Shown piece by piece: positions 7,324 to 16,411 of a stretch of DNA of 49,230 bases. Below the pieces are notes generated by a model. It was not told the origin of the DNA and ran no database searches. It saw only the letters and a program-made list of their open reading frames with translations. Where the stretch lies: positions 1 through 49,230 of the forward strand of contig NZ_JACJSZ010000021.1 in NCBI RefSeq assembly GCF_014698445.1, in the 5' to 3' direction. This DNA is from Microcystis elabens FACHB-917 (lineage in GTDB: Bacteria; Cyanobacteriota; Cyanobacteriia; PCC-6307; Cyanobiaceae). Position numbers and translations under genes: made by a program. Numbering within the stretch: position 1 is the first letter of the stretch; each line of letters begins with the position of its first letter.

Positions 7324-7825
7324 TACTAAATGGGTGGTTCCGCCTATGTCGCACCGTATTGCCTCGGCTGTCCGCCTAAGACGCAGCTATCGCAAGCTTG
7401 CAGGCATCAAAAGGCTTGCGTAACAACGCATCTTATGCATCCAAGGGATAAGACCCCGTATCTTATGCGGATCCGCCTAAGATGAGTTCAGTGCGTTACA
7501 AAGCGTCGCGTGGGGCCCTCTAAGATGATTTAAGGAATTCCAGTATGTTTGATCTCTCCTTCTAAGCAGGCTCACGATTTACGCAGAATAGATCGCTAAT
7601 AAGAAAAAGTTTACGACCACCAATCCTACGGTGAACATTCTTGCCCTGGTTTCACGATCCTTCGAACTTGTTCTTCGCGGTTTCCGTGAATCCGGCTCCC
7701 AGTCCCAGCCCATTCCGTGAGCCACTCCCCAGAATCAACCTCCATCGCTGAGAACCATCCCAACGCCAGGGTCGGAATCCCCACTTCACCGGAATCTAGC
7801 CGTGGTTCACGGACCCGTGAACCCC
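7324..7825. other. Gene-free border region between cassette array and core genome
   Basis: There is no convincing reading frame here and no integrase remnant that I could read. The first half (to about 7530) carries the TAAGAYG repeat cluster. The second half becomes gradually more GC-rich and contains near the end several short inverted repeats of the GGTTCACGG/CCGTGAACC type (7803-7825), which may act as the terminator region of the subtilisin-fusion gene reading leftward into it. Confidence 0.5.
7372..7529. repeat. Cluster of TAAGAYG motifs in both orientations
   Basis: Related motifs occur at 7372-7383 (CCGCCTAAGACG), 7427-7438 (inverted), 7448-7454 (ATAAGAC), 7458-7470 (inverted), 7473-7486 (CCGCCTAAGATGAG) and 7518-7529 (CTCTAAGATGAT). 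The 4th and 5th form a 24-bp near-perfect palindrome at 7460-7483 centred on GCGGATCCGC. The density suggests binding sites for a regulator or recombinase. Confidence 0.5.
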
Positions 7826-10174
7826 TCAGGTCTCCAGCAGCATCTTCGAGAGATTCGGCAGGCCGGCTCCCTGGTGGTAGCGGTCCCGTTGCAGGTCGGT
7901 GCAGTGCTCCAGCAGGATCCGCTTCACCCGGTCGGGATAGCCGATGAATTCAGTGCGCACCGAGAGGAAGGCGGCCAGCAGTCCGCTGATGTGGGGGGCC
8001 GCCATGCTCGTGCCGGAGAGGGCCACGTAGAGCTCATCGAGGCTCTTGCCCTTGTCGCGGCTGGGGGAGCGTTTTGGGTCGCTGCCGCTGCGGCACGACA
8101 GGATCTTCTCCCCTGGGCCCACCACGTCGGGCTTGAGGCGGCCATCGGCGGTGGGCCCCCGTGAGGAGAAGTAGGAGGTGCCGTAGCGGTGCGGCAGGGT
8201 TGGGTGCACCGAGCCCACGGCGATCGCCTCCTCCAGGTTGGCCGGATCGCCGATTGAGAGATCAAACGAGCGGGTGGCACTGAAGCCGTCCACCACGATG
8301 TCGCCGCTGCCCTCGTTGCCCGCCGCCAGCACCACCAGCACCCCCTGGCGCACCAGCCGCAGCAGGGAGGCGCACAGCGGTGAATCGCCGCAGCCGAAGC
8401 TGGCCGGATCGAATGGTCCCCCCAGGCTCAGGTTCACCCCCTGGATCGCCAGCCGCCGTCCGTCCTGGTTCTGCTTCCAGATGTGGTCGATCGCCTTGAT
8501 GATCCAGGCGTCGTAGCCACCGCCGTTGTCGGCCAGCACCTTGTAGCTGACGATTCGGGCCCGGGGGGCCATCGCCAGCAGGTCGGGGCCGCCCTCACCG
8601 CCCACCGACAGCAGCCCGCCGGCGACGATCCCGGCCACATGGGTGCCGTGGCCGTTGGCGTCGTTGCCGCTGCCCGGCTGCACCGGACCACGCTTGGTGC
8701 AGTCCCAGTCGGCGGCAATGGTTCCTTCCGGAGCGAAGGTCGTGTTGTGGAAATGGGGGTGCTGCCGGTCGATGCCGGTGTCGAGCACGGCCCAGGTGAT
8801 GCCCTGGCCGCAGGCGTTGTAGCCCAGCTGGGCGGTGCGGGCCTGCACGGTGTGGATCGAATCGTGCATCAGCGCCTTCTTGCGGCTGTTGCTGAACATT
8901 CGGTAAACCGCCGGCGAGCTGGCCCCGTACTGGCGGCTCATCGCCCCCGCCAGCGTCTCCACTTCGGCGCGGGTCAGGTTCACCGCCACGTAGTGATCCA
9001 GCTGGTCCTCCAGGTACACCTTGTCGGCGGTAATCGGACCCTGAAGCACATTCGCCTGGATCCACTCCAGCACCTGCTCCCGCGTCTTCTGGAAGGAATC
9101 GCCGCCCTCCGGCGCCGCCGTCGAGCGATCCGTCAGTTCGATCAGCACCGGCACCCGGGCCGTGGCCTCCACATCCAGCGCATCGGCCAGGCTGCGGGCC
9201 ACCGTCACCGGGCTCACCGGCTGGAAGCGGGAGCGATCCAGCGCCGCCATCACGGTCTCCTGGGTCGACTCGCGCGACAGATAACGGCTGGCGGAATGGG
9301 CCTTGCTCGGCGGCCACACCACCCCTTCAACGCGTTGATCGACGATCGTCGGCTTGCCGACGGCGGTGTATTCATCGGCCAGCGTCTGGTCGAGGCAGAC
9401 GATGTCGCCGTCCTGGGCGATGTTCACCCAGCGCTTCACACCGGCCGGGATCGGCAGCTTCCTGCCGTGCCACTTCTCCAGCACGTCGGTCACCTGGGGC
9501 AGCCCCAGCGGCGATCCGATCGTGACGTACAGATCCACCTCCAGGGCGGCGCCCAGTTCCATCAGCGCCTGGTACGTGACCATGCTCCCCTGGCTGTGGC
9601 CCACCACCACAAAGGGGCCGCCGCCGGTGTTCACCCGGTCCTTCACCGTCTGCACCATCCGCTGGCGCTTGGCCTGGTTGAACAGGAAATCGTTCACATC
9701 GGCCAGGAACGCCTTGGTGAACATCGCCGTCACCGGGCTCCACAGCCCCTTGGCCTCCACCGACAGTGTTGCTGGGCCGCCCATCGGCACCCCCCGCTGG
9801 GCCGCCGTCTGGGCGGCCATCTCCAGCTGCGCCGTCAGGCTGTCCACGAAGGCCTGCGATTCGGCCGGCATGTCGCTCGCCTGAATCGAGGCGGCCAGCA
9901 GCGCCTCCGCCTCCGGCCGCAGCGTGGCCCGATCCTCGCCGACGGCCCGGGTGGAGACGCCCGCCGTCTCCGGGTAGCGCTCCCGGTCCACCCAGTAGGC
10001 CATGCGCGTGCGCTCCCCCTGGTCGGCGCCGAACAGGGCCCGGTCCCACTCCGAGCGCAGCACCGCCTCCGGCGGCATGTTGGAGATCCCGTGGCAGTAG
10101 ATCACCGTGCGGGCCCGCCCCCGCGAGTCCGGGGTGCTGGCGTTTCCGGCGGCGGCTTTCTTCGGGCTGGTCAT
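7826..10174 (-). CDS. Fusion of an alpha/beta-hydrolase-like domain and a subtilisin-family (S8) serine protease
   Basis: Counting from the ATG at 10174 the protein has 782 residues. Residues about 20-290 look like an alpha/beta hydrolase (lipase-like): VIYCHGISN near 24 and the nucleophile elbow GHSQG at 192-196 (Ser194). Residues about 340-450 may be an I9-like pro-domain. The subtilase has all catalytic residues: Asp465 (AVLDTGID), His509 (GHGTHVAG), oxyanion Asn620 (AAGNEG) and Ser723 (SGTSMAAPH). No signal peptide or membrane helix is seen, so it is likely cytosolic. An upstream in-frame ATG at 10255 adds only a low-complexity Ala/Gly stretch, so 10174 is preferred, though neither start has a clear ribosome site. 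Substrates and role are unknown. Confidence 0.85.
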   Translation of the reverse strand: MTSPKKAAAGNASTPDSRGRARTVIYCHGISNMPPEAVLRSEWDRALFGADQGERTRMAYWVDRERYPETAGVSTRAVGEDRATLRPEAEALLAASIQASDMPAESQAFVDSLTAQLEMAAQTAAQRGVPMGGPATLSVEAKGLWSPVTAMFTKAFLADVNDFLFNQAKRQRMVQTVKDRVNTGGGPFVVVGHSQGSMVTYQALMELGAALEVDLYVTIGSPLGLPQVTDVLEKWHGRKLPIPAGVKRWVNIAQDGDIVCLDQTLADEYTAVGKPTIVDQRVEGVVWPPSKAHSASRYLSRESTQETVMAALDRSRFQPVSPVTVARSLADALDVEATARVPVLIELTDRSTAAPEGGDSFQKTREQVLEWIQANVLQGPITADKVYLEDQLDHYVAVNLTRAEVETLAGAMSRQYGASSPAVYRMFSNSRKKALMHDSIHTVQARTAQLGYNACGQGITWAVLDTGIDRQHPHFHNTTFAPEGTIAADWDCTKRGPVQPGSGNDANGHGTHVAGIVAGGLLSVGGEGGPDLLAMAPRARIVSYKVLADNGGGYDAWIIKAIDHIWKQNQDGRRLAIQGVNLSLGGPFDPASFGCGDSPLCASLLRLVRQGVLVVLAAGNEGSGDIVVDGFSATRSFDLSIGDPANLEEAIAVGSVHPTLPHRYGTSYFSSRGPTADGRLKPDVVGPGEKILSCRSGSDPKRSPSRDKGKSLDELYVALSGTSMAAPHISGLLAAFLSVRTEFIGYPDRVKRILLEHCTDLQRDRYHQGAGLPNLSKMLLET

Positions 10175-10278
10175 GGTGGCGCGGAGACGAAGGGAACCAC
10201 CCCCCGCCTTAGCCAGCCCGGACGCCGCCGCAGCACGGCCCGCCGTCGGTGTCATCGTTCTTGAGCCCGCCCCTCTCC

Positions 10279-11001
10279 ATGACCCTGCCCCTCGCCGTTC
10301 TGACCCTGGTCCTGCTGCTGGATCTGCTGGTGCTGCTGGTGCTGCTGCCGTCGCTGCTGATCCGCCTGCTGCTGGTGCCGCTGTTTCCTGAGGTGGTGTG
10401 GTGCGGCCCTGGCCGTCGCAAGCGGCTCGCTCTCACCATCGATGACGGCCCCAGCCCCGGATCGGAGGCCCTGCTGGCCCTGCTGCGGGAGCTCCAGGTG
10501 CCGGCCACCTTCTTCCTGATCGGCTCCCATCTCGAGCGCGACCCCCGTTTCCCCCGCCGCGCTCTGCAGCAGGGCCACGACCTCGGCAACCACCTCTGGC
10601 GCGACGAGCCTTCCGCCGCCCTTCCGCCGGCGTTGTTCCAGCAGCAGCTCGTCGACACCGAGCGAGTGATCGCCCGGGTCGCCGTCCCCGCCACCCTGCG
10701 CTGGCGCTGGTTCCGCCCCGGGCAGGGCCGCTTCCACAGGCCCATGCTCGACGCCCTCGCGGCCCGGCGCTACCGCCTGGTGCTGGGTTCGATCTTCCCC
10801 TGGGACACCCAGCGGTCGCCCCTCTGGTTCATGCGCCTGTTCGTGCGCCTCAATGTCCACCCCGGCGGGATCCTGGTGCTCCATGACACCCCGGCCATGA
10901 GCGGCCGCACCCTGGAGACCCTGCGCTGGGCCATTCCCGAGCTGCGCCACCGCGGCTACACCTTCGTGCCGCTGGCGGAGCTGCTCGATCCGGCCGCCTG
11001 A
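10279..11001 (+). CDS. Polysaccharide deacetylase family (NodB homology) protein
   Basis: The 240-residue protein has an N-terminal membrane anchor (MTLPLAVLTLVLLLDLLVLL) and a NodB domain: LTIDDGPSPGSEALL (motif 1, with the catalytic/metal Asp), GHDLGNHLW (motif 2), RWFRPGQGRF (motif 3), and GGILVLHDTPA (motif 5, with the catalytic His). Motif 2 normally reads H-S/T-x-x-H; here the second His is not present (NHLWRDEPS), so the metal site may differ. It probably removes acetyl groups from an envelope polysaccharide. ATG at 10279 was chosen over the GTG at 10249 because the hydrophobic anchor begins there. It diverges from the subtilisin fusion with 104 bases between the starts. Confidence 0.82.
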   Translation: MTLPLAVLTLVLLLDLLVLLVLLPSLLIRLLLVPLFPEVVWCGPGRRKRLALTIDDGPSPGSEALLALLRELQVPATFFLIGSHLERDPRFPRRALQQGHDLGNHLWRDEPSAALPPALFQQQLVDTERVIARVAVPATLRWRWFRPGQGRFHRPMLDALAARRYRLVLGSIFPWDTQRSPLWFMRLFVRLNVHPGGILVLHDTPAMSGRTLETLRWAIPELRHRGYTFVPLAELLDPAA

Positions 11002-11070
11002 TCCAGCCCTGGATCCGGCGCCCGCCGGTGGGCGTGGGGCCTACGATCCGGGCCGTCCGCCCTCTGGGGA

Positions 11071-12099
11071 ATGCGCTTCAGCAGCCTGCTCAGCCGGATC
11101 GGCGCCGTGCAGGAGGGCAGCCCGCGGCACCTGGCGGCGGATCCGGAGATCACCGGCGCCGAAGCCCTCGATCGCGCCGGTCCCGGCCAGCTGGCCTTCC
11201 TCGAGCCCGGCAACGCCCTGGCGGCCGCCCTCTCCGCCAGCGGCGCCGCCGCCCTGCTGCTGCCCCTCGACGCCGAGCTGCAGCAGCTGGCCACCGACCG
11301 GGGGATGGCCTGGGTGGCCCTGAAGGATCCCCGCCTCGGTTTCGCCCAGGCGCTCGCCGCCCTCCATCCCCCCACCCCGAAGCCTCCGGGCATCCATCCC
11401 AGCGCCGTCGTCGGCCCCGGCGCCACCGTTGCCGCCGATGCCCACGTGGGCGCCCATGGGGTGATCGGCGCCGGCTGCGTCGTCGCCGCCGGCTGCGTGC
11501 TCCATCCCGGCGTCGTGCTCTACGAGGACGTGCAGCTCGGTGCTGACTGTGAGATCCACGCCAACGCCGTGCTCCATCCCGGCAGCCGCCTTGGATCCCG
11601 CTGCGTCATCCAGTCGCAGGCGGTGATCGGTGCCGAGGGCTTCGGCTTCGTGCCCACCGCTTCGGGGTGGGTGAAGATGCCCCAGACCGGCCGGGTGGTG
11701 CTCGAGGACGGTGTCGAGGTGGGCTGCGGCTCCACCATCGACCGCCCCTCCGTCGGCGAGACCCGCATCGGGGCCGGCACCAAGATCGACAACCTCGTCC
11801 ACGTCGGCCATGGCGTGGTGACGGGCCAGGGCTGCGCCCTGGCCGCCCAGGTGGGCATCGCCGGCGGCGCCGTGCTCGGCAACGGCGTCATCCTGGCGGG
11901 CCAGGTGGGCGTCGCCAACCGGGCGGTGATCGGCGACCGGGCCATCGCCTCCTCCAAGTCCGGCATCCACGGCGAGATCGCCGCCGGTGAGGTGGTCAGC
12001 GGCTACCCCGCCATCCCCAACAGGCTCTGGCTGCGCTGCTCCGCCGTCTTCAACAAGCTGCCCGAGATGGCCCGGACCCTGCGGCAGCTGCAGAAGTAG
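11071..12099 (+). CDS. lpxD: UDP-3-O-acylglucosamine N-acyltransferase
   Basis: LpxD adds the N-linked acyl chain to UDP-3-O-acyl-glucosamine in lipid A synthesis. The 342-residue length is normal. Residues 1-100 are the uridine-binding domain ([15 protein letters not shown]), followed by left-handed parallel beta-helix hexapeptide repeats from about 105 to 300 (for example [19 protein letters not shown]). The catalytic His lies in [13 protein letters not shown], and [18 protein letters not shown] is the usual C-terminus. It is followed after 29 bases by leuB and is probably cotranscribed. Identity is secure. Confidence 0.95.
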   Translation: MRFSSLLSRIGAVQEGSPRHLAADPEITGAEALDRAGPGQLAFLEPGNALAAALSASGAAALLLPLDAELQQLATDRGMAWVALKDPRLGFAQALAALHPPTPKPPGIHPSAVVGPGATVAADAHVGAHGVIGAGCVVAAGCVLHPGVVLYEDVQLGADCEIHANAVLHPGSRLGSRCVIQSQAVIGAEGFGFVPTASGWVKMPQTGRVVLEDGVEVGCGSTIDRPSVGETRIGAGTKIDNLVHVGHGVVTGQGCALAAQVGIAGGAVLGNGVILAGQVGVANRAVIGDRAIASSKSGIHGEIAAGEVVSGYPAIPNRLWLRCSAVFNKLPEMARTLRQLQK

Positions 12100-12128
12100 C
12101 CTCGCCTGCTGCCCGGCGCCCCTTCGCG

Positions 12129-13211
12129 ATGACCAGCTACAGGATCACTCTGCTCGCGGGGGACGGCATCGGTCCGGAGATCACCGCGGTGGCCCGCACG
12201 CTGCTGGAGGCGGTGAGCGCCCGCCATGGTTTCAGCCTCACCTTCGACCCCCAGCCCGTCGGCGGCGCCGCCATCGACGCCACCGGCGAACCCCTGCCCG
12301 GCGCCACCCTGGAGGCCTGCCGGGCGTCCGATGCGGTGCTGCTCGCCGCCATCGGCGCCCCCCGCTTCGATGCCCTGCCCCGGGAGCAGCGCCCCGAGAG
12401 CGGCCTGCTGGCCCTGCGCTCCGGCCTGGGGCTGTTCGCCAACCTGCGGCCCGTGAAGATCATCCCGGCCCTGGCCGGAGCCAGCAGCCTGCGCCCCGAG
12501 GTGATCGAGGGGGTCGACCTGATGGTGGTGCGTGAACTCATCGGCGGCATCTACTTCGGCACCCCCAAGGGGCGCATCGAGGTGGACGGCGGCGTGCGGG
12601 CTTTCAACACGATGGTGTATAGCGACCATGAGGTCGACCGGATCGCCAGGGTGGGCTTCCGCCTGGCGGAGGCCCGCCGCGGCCGGCTGTGCTCGGTCGA
12701 CAAGGCCAACGTGCTCGATGTCAGCCAGCTGTGGCGCGACCGGGTGGAGGCGATCCATGCCGAGTTCCCCGCCGTCGAGCTCAGCCACATCTACGTCGAC
12801 AACGCCGCCATGCAGCTGGTGCGGGAGCCGCGCCAGTTCGACGTTCTGCTCACCGGCAACCTCTTCGGCGACATCCTCTCGGACGAGGCCGCCATGCTCA
12901 CCGGCTCGATCGGCATGCTGCCCTCGGCCTCGCTCGGCTCCGGCGGCCCGGGCCTGTTCGAGCCGGTGCACGGCTCCGCCCCCGACATCGCCGGCCAGGA
13001 CAAGGCCAACCCGATCGCCATGGTGCTCTCCGCCGCCATGCTGCTGCGGGTGGGCCTGCAGCAGGAGGCCGCCGCCGCCGACCTGGAGGTCGCCGTCGAC
13101 CGGGTGCTGGCCGCCGGCTACCGCACCGGCGACCTGCTCATGGGCGAAGGCTGCACCCGGGTGGGCTGCCAGGCCATGGGCGAGCAGCTGCTGGCGGCTC
13201 TGCCCGGCTGA
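12129..13211 (+). CDS. leuB: 3-isopropylmalate dehydrogenase
   Basis: LeuB oxidatively decarboxylates 3-isopropylmalate with NAD+ in leucine synthesis. The 360-residue protein begins with the typical ITLLAGDGIGPEI. It contains the substrate-binding region VVRELIGGIYFG (about 136-147), DKANVLDVSQLWR with the catalytic Lys, and the metal-binding block LLTGNLFGDILSDEAAML (about 245-260). The NAD site is EPVHGSAPDIAGQDKANP. It lies between lpxD and prk on the same strand, a grouping familiar in picocyanobacteria. Confidence 0.96.
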   Translation: MTSYRITLLAGDGIGPEITAVARTLLEAVSARHGFSLTFDPQPVGGAAIDATGEPLPGATLEACRASDAVLLAAIGAPRFDALPREQRPESGLLALRSGLGLFANLRPVKIIPALAGASSLRPEVIEGVDLMVVRELIGGIYFGTPKGRIEVDGGVRAFNTMVYSDHEVDRIARVGFRLAEARRGRLCSVDKANVLDVSQLWRDRVEAIHAEFPAVELSHIYVDNAAMQLVREPRQFDVLLTGNLFGDILSDEAAMLTGSIGMLPSASLGSGGPGLFEPVHGSAPDIAGQDKANPIAMVLSAAMLLRVGLQQEAAAADLEVAVDRVLAAGYRTGDLLMGEGCTRVGCQAMGEQLLAALPG

Positions 13212-13291
13212 TCGCCCCCTTCCGGTAACGGCCGCAGGGGGCGTGGACCGGCGACCTGCCAAACTCACACCCTCTCAACCCCCCTGCGTCG

Positions 13292-14194
13292 ATGTCGAAG
13301 CGTCACCCGGTCGTGGCTGTCACCGGTTCCTCCGGCGCAGGCACCAGCACGGTCAAACGGGCTTTTGAATACATCTTCACCCGTGAGGGCATCACCCCGG
13401 CCGTGGTTGAGGGTGACAGCTACCACCGCTACGAGCGGGGGCCGATGAAGGAGGCCATGGCGACCGCCCTGGCCAAGGGCGAGAACTTCAGCCACTTCGG
13501 CCCCGAGGCCAACGTCTTCGAGAAGCTCCAGGAACTGTTCAAGAGCTACGGCGAGACTGGCAGCGGTGAGAAGCGTTACTACCTCCACTCCCTGGAGGAG
13601 GCTGCCGAGCATAACGGCCGCCTGGGCACCGACCTGGCCCCCGGCCAGTTCACCCCCTGGGAACCGATCCCGGCCGGCACCGACCTGCTCTTCTACGAGG
13701 GCCTCCACGGGGGCGTGGTTGGTGACGGCTACGACGTGGCCGGTCTGGTGGATCTGCTGATCGGCGTGGTGCCGATCACCAATCTGGAATGGATTCAGAA
13801 GATCGCCCGCGACAACGCCGAGCGCGGCTATTCGGCTGAGGCGACGGTGGACACGATCCTGCGCCGCATGCCGGATTACATCAACCACATCTGCCCCCAG
13901 TTCAGCCGCACCGACATCAACTTCCAGCGGGTGCCCACAGTGGACACGTCCAACCCCTTCATGATCAGGCCCATCCCCACCGCGGATGAGAGCTTCGTGA
14001 TCGTTCACTTCCGCAAGGGAGCTCGGGAGAAGTGGGGGATCGACTTCACCTACCTGCTAGACATGATCCACGACTCGTTCATGTCCAGCCCCACCTCCAT
14101 CGTGGTGAACGGCGGCAAGATGGGATTTGCCATGGAGCTGATCCTCACCCCGATCATCCACCGCATGATCGAGGAGAAGAACAACCTCGGCTGA
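13292..14194 (+). CDS. prk: Phosphoribulokinase (short, proteobacterial-type)
   Basis: The enzyme phosphorylates ribulose 5-phosphate to ribulose 1,5-bisphosphate in the Calvin cycle. The 300-residue protein has the P-loop GSSGAGTSTV (12-21), the substrate block VEGDSYHRYERGPM (about 44-57) and FYEGLHGGV (about 134). Length and sequence fit the class I proteobacterial enzymes of about 290 residues. They do not fit the class II plant and beta-cyanobacterial form of about 330 residues with regulatory cysteines. This is consistent with an alpha-cyanobacterium, inferred to have acquired the gene. A 9-bp hairpin follows the gene. Confidence 0.95.
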   Translation: MSKRHPVVAVTGSSGAGTSTVKRAFEYIFTREGITPAVVEGDSYHRYERGPMKEAMATALAKGENFSHFGPEANVFEKLQELFKSYGETGSGEKRYYLHSLEEAAEHNGRLGTDLAPGQFTPWEPIPAGTDLLFYEGLHGGVVGDGYDVAGLVDLLIGVVPITNLEWIQKIARDNAERGYSAEATVDTILRRMPDYINHICPQFSRTDINFQRVPTVDTSNPFMIRPIPTADESFVIVHFRKGAREKWGIDFTYLLDMIHDSFMSSPTSIVVNGGKMGFAMELILTPIIHRMIEEKNNLG

Positions 14195-14205
14195 GATCCT
14201 GGGCT

Positions 14206-14227
14206 GAAGATCGATCCCTCGATCTTC
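14206..14227 (+). terminator. Hairpin after prk
   Basis: GAAGATCGA (14206-14214) pairs perfectly with TCGATCTTC (14219-14227) around the loop TCCC. The tail is CTTTCGG, only weakly T-rich, so it may act as an attenuating terminator before the next small gene. Confidence 0.55.
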
Positions 14228-14259
14228 CTTTCGGTCCTAAGATCTCCCGAAAGGAAACG

Positions 14260-14637
14260 GTGAATCCCATCACCGCCCAGCCCCCCACTCTCCATCCATA
14301 CGGATCCGGGTCTCCCCCTGCCGGAAGTCCGTCCTTCCTGATCCGGGGTGGGGAGTTCTCGGCCTCCCCGTCCGCCGGCTCCCTGCGCCTCGATCGCATC
14401 AACAGCGCCGAACTGCTGCGCTGCTCTCGCCGGGTCTACTTCCGCTTCCTCGAGGCCTGCCCCACCGCCCCGGAACCGCTGGGAGTGGTGATGCTCGGTT
14501 CCGGCCCCCAGGGGCGGGTGGTGTTCGAACTGCCCATCCTCCTGCCGGACGAGCAGTTCGTGCCGATGGAGCTGCTGCGGCCTCGCTCGCCCCGGGGACG
14601 CAGCGCCCGAGGGGTCACCAGTCGCCCGCTGCCATGA
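14260..14637 (+). CDS. Conserved small protein of unknown function
   Basis: The 125-residue frame opens with GTG, preceded by AAGGA at 14251-14255, and ends in an ATGA overlap with the prepilin peptidase gene, which supports it as a real coupled gene. The N-terminal 45 residues are Pro/Ser-rich and probably disordered. The core [39 protein letters not shown] is followed by a short beta-like stretch. No family recognised and no signal peptide. Confidence 0.6.
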   Translation: MNPITAQPPTLHPYGSGSPPAGSPSFLIRGGEFSASPSAGSLRLDRINSAELLRCSRRVYFRFLEACPTAPEPLGVVMLGSGPQGRVVFELPILLPDEQFVPMELLRPRSPRGRSARGVTSRPLP

Positions 14638-15485
14638 GCTCCGCCGCCCTCCTCGCCCCCACCGCGGCCCTGCCGCTGCTGGCCCCCCTGGTTGCCCTGG
14701 TCGGCGCCTGCATCGGCAGCTTCCTCAACGTGGTGGTCTGGCGGCTGCCGCGGGAGGAGTCCCTCGTCTTCCCCGGCAGCCACTGTCCCCGCTGCGGCAC
14801 CTCCCTGGCCTGGTTCGAGAACGTGCCGGTGCTCAGCTGGCTGCTCCTGCGCGGCCGCTGCCGCCACTGCCGCGCTCCGATCGCCGCCCGTTATCCGCTG
14901 GTGGAACTGCTCACCGCCGGCCTCTGGGTGGCGATGCTCTTCGCCCGTCCGGCCGCCATGGGCCCCGATCCCAGTCCCTGGCTGCTGCTGGCGGCCGGCT
15001 GGCTGCTGGCCAGCTGGCTGCTGCCCCTGGCCCTGATCGACCTGGACAGCCTCTGGCTGCCCGAACCCCTCTGCCGCTGGGGACTGCTGCTCGGCCTGGC
15101 GGCCACCGCCGCCGTCGGCTTCCCGCAGGGGGCCGCGGTGGGCCGTGCCTTGCTGTTCTCCCATCTGCTGGCGGTGGCCGCCGGGCAGCTGGGTTTCGAA
15201 GCCCTCAGCGCCCTGGCCGAGAAGGCCCAGGGCCGGCCGGCCCTGGGCCTTGGGGACGCCAAGCTGGCCGCCCTGATGGGGGCCTGGCTCGGGCCGCTGG
15301 GTCTGGGGCTGGCCGTGAGCCTCTCGGTCCTCGGCGGTGCCCTGATCGGCGGCCTCGCCCGCCTCAGCGGTCGTCTCGGCCGCCAGCAGCCCTTCCCGTT
15401 CGGTCCCTTCCTCGCCGCCGCCGCCCTGGCGGTCTGGATCGGCGGCCACGGCCCCTGGCTGCGCCTGTGGGGCCTGGGTCTTTAA
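14634..15485 (+). CDS. pilD: Prepilin peptidase / N-methyltransferase (A24 family)
   Basis: The inner-membrane aspartyl protease cleaves and methylates type IV prepilins, needed for pili, motility and natural transformation. The 283-residue protein has [15 protein letters not shown] near 27-41 and a zinc-type four-Cys cytoplasmic loop (C51, C54, C76, C79). The two catalytic Asp blocks are [12 protein letters not shown] (about 131-142) and [12 protein letters not shown] (about 203-214), with about eight membrane helices. It overlaps the preceding gene by 4 bases. No pilin genes are nearby. Confidence 0.93.
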   Translation: MSSAALLAPTAALPLLAPLVALVGACIGSFLNVVVWRLPREESLVFPGSHCPRCGTSLAWFENVPVLSWLLLRGRCRHCRAPIAARYPLVELLTAGLWVAMLFARPAAMGPDPSPWLLLAAGWLLASWLLPLALIDLDSLWLPEPLCRWGLLLGLAATAAVGFPQGAAVGRALLFSHLLAVAAGQLGFEALSALAEKAQGRPALGLGDAKLAALMGAWLGPLGLGLAVSLSVLGGALIGGLARLSGRLGRQQPFPFGPFLAAAALAVWIGGHGPWLRLWGLGL

Positions 15486-15520
15486 TGGCCAATGGTTCCC
15501 GCCGCCGCCGCCGACGCCCC

Positions 15521-16411
15521 ATGTCCCTGTTCGACTGGTTCGCCGATCGCCGCAAGAACGCCCCCGCCGTGCGGGCCAGCAAGGGCCCCGAGGCCGACGA
15601 GGGGGATGGCCTCTGGAGCAAGTGCGCCGAATGCGGCCTGGTGGTCTACCGCAAGGATCTGATCGCCAACGCCAGTGTCTGCAAGGGCTGCGGCCACCAT
15701 CACCGCATCGACAGCGCCGAGCGCATCCGCCTGATCGCCGATGAGGGCAGCTTCGAGGCCATCGACGCCGATCTTGCCCCCACCGACCCCCTCGCCTTCA
15801 AGGACCGTCGCAGCTACGCCGACCGCCTGCGCGACAGCCAGCGGGCCACGGGACTGCGCGATGCGGTGGTCACCGGCCTCTGCCGGCTGGAGGGCATGCC
15901 CCTGGCCCTGGGGGTGATGGATTTCCGCTTCATGGGCGGTTCCATGGGCTCGGTGGTGGGCGAGAAGCTCACCCGGCTGGTGGAGCTGGCCACCGCCCGC
16001 CGCTACCCGCTGCTGATCGTCTGCGCCTCGGGTGGCGCCCGCATGCAGGAGGGGATGCTCAGCCTGGTGCAGATGGCAAAGGTGTCCGGCGCCCTGCAGC
16101 GCCACCGCGGCGCCGAGCTGCTCTACCTGCCCCTGCTCACCCACCCCACCACCGGTGGGGTCACCGCCAGCTTCGCCATGCTCGGCGACCTGATCCTGGC
16201 CGAGCCCAAGGCGATGATCGCCTTCGCCGGCCGCCGGGTGATCGAGCAGACCCTGGGCGAGAAGCTGCCGGAGGGCTTCCAGACCGCCGAGTACCTCCAG
16301 GACCACGGCTTCGTCGACACGATCGTGCCCCGGCCCCAGTTGCGGGCCACCCTCGCCACCCTGCTGCGGCTGCATGGCAGCCTGCGGCCGGCCGTGGCCG
16401 TGGCGCCATGA
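15521..16411 (+). CDS. accD: Acetyl-CoA carboxylase carboxyltransferase subunit beta
   Basis: AccD with AccA transfers the carboxyl group from biotin to acetyl-CoA, giving malonyl-CoA for fatty-acid synthesis. From the ATG at 15521 the protein is 296 residues and opens with the typical [12 protein letters not shown]; in-frame starts at 15467 and 15485 would add an atypical Arg-rich stretch. The zinc ribbon is C35, C38, C54 and C57 (KCAECG and CKGCG). The crotonase-fold block [16 protein letters not shown] and [17 protein letters not shown] follow. The stop overlaps the next start (ATGA). Confidence 0.96.
   Translation: MSLFDWFADRRKNAPAVRASKGPEADEGDGLWSKCAECGLVVYRKDLIANASVCKGCGHHHRIDSAERIRLIADEGSFEAIDADLAPTDPLAFKDRRSYADRLRDSQRATGLRDAVVTGLCRLEGMPLALGVMDFRFMGGSMGSVVGEKLTRLVELATARRYPLLIVCASGGARMQEGMLSLVQMAKVSGALQRHRGAELLYLPLLTHPTTGGVTASFAMLGDLILAEPKAMIAFAGRRVIEQTLGEKLPEGFQTAEYLQDHGFVDTIVPRPQLRATLATLLRLHGSLRPAVAVAP

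Noticed and set aside
7421-7492. Possible degenerate sixth attC site
   Set aside because: TAACAAC and GTTCAGT could be cores and CATCTTATGC pairs with GCCTAAGATG, but there is a mismatch, no bulge, and neither core matches a neighbouring site; the palindromic repeat cluster explains the pairing.
8483-10264. Long open frame on the plus strand opposite the subtilisin fusion
   Set aside because: It is His/Arg/Gly-rich antisense sequence typical of very GC-rich genes; the minus-strand protein has full catalytic motifs.
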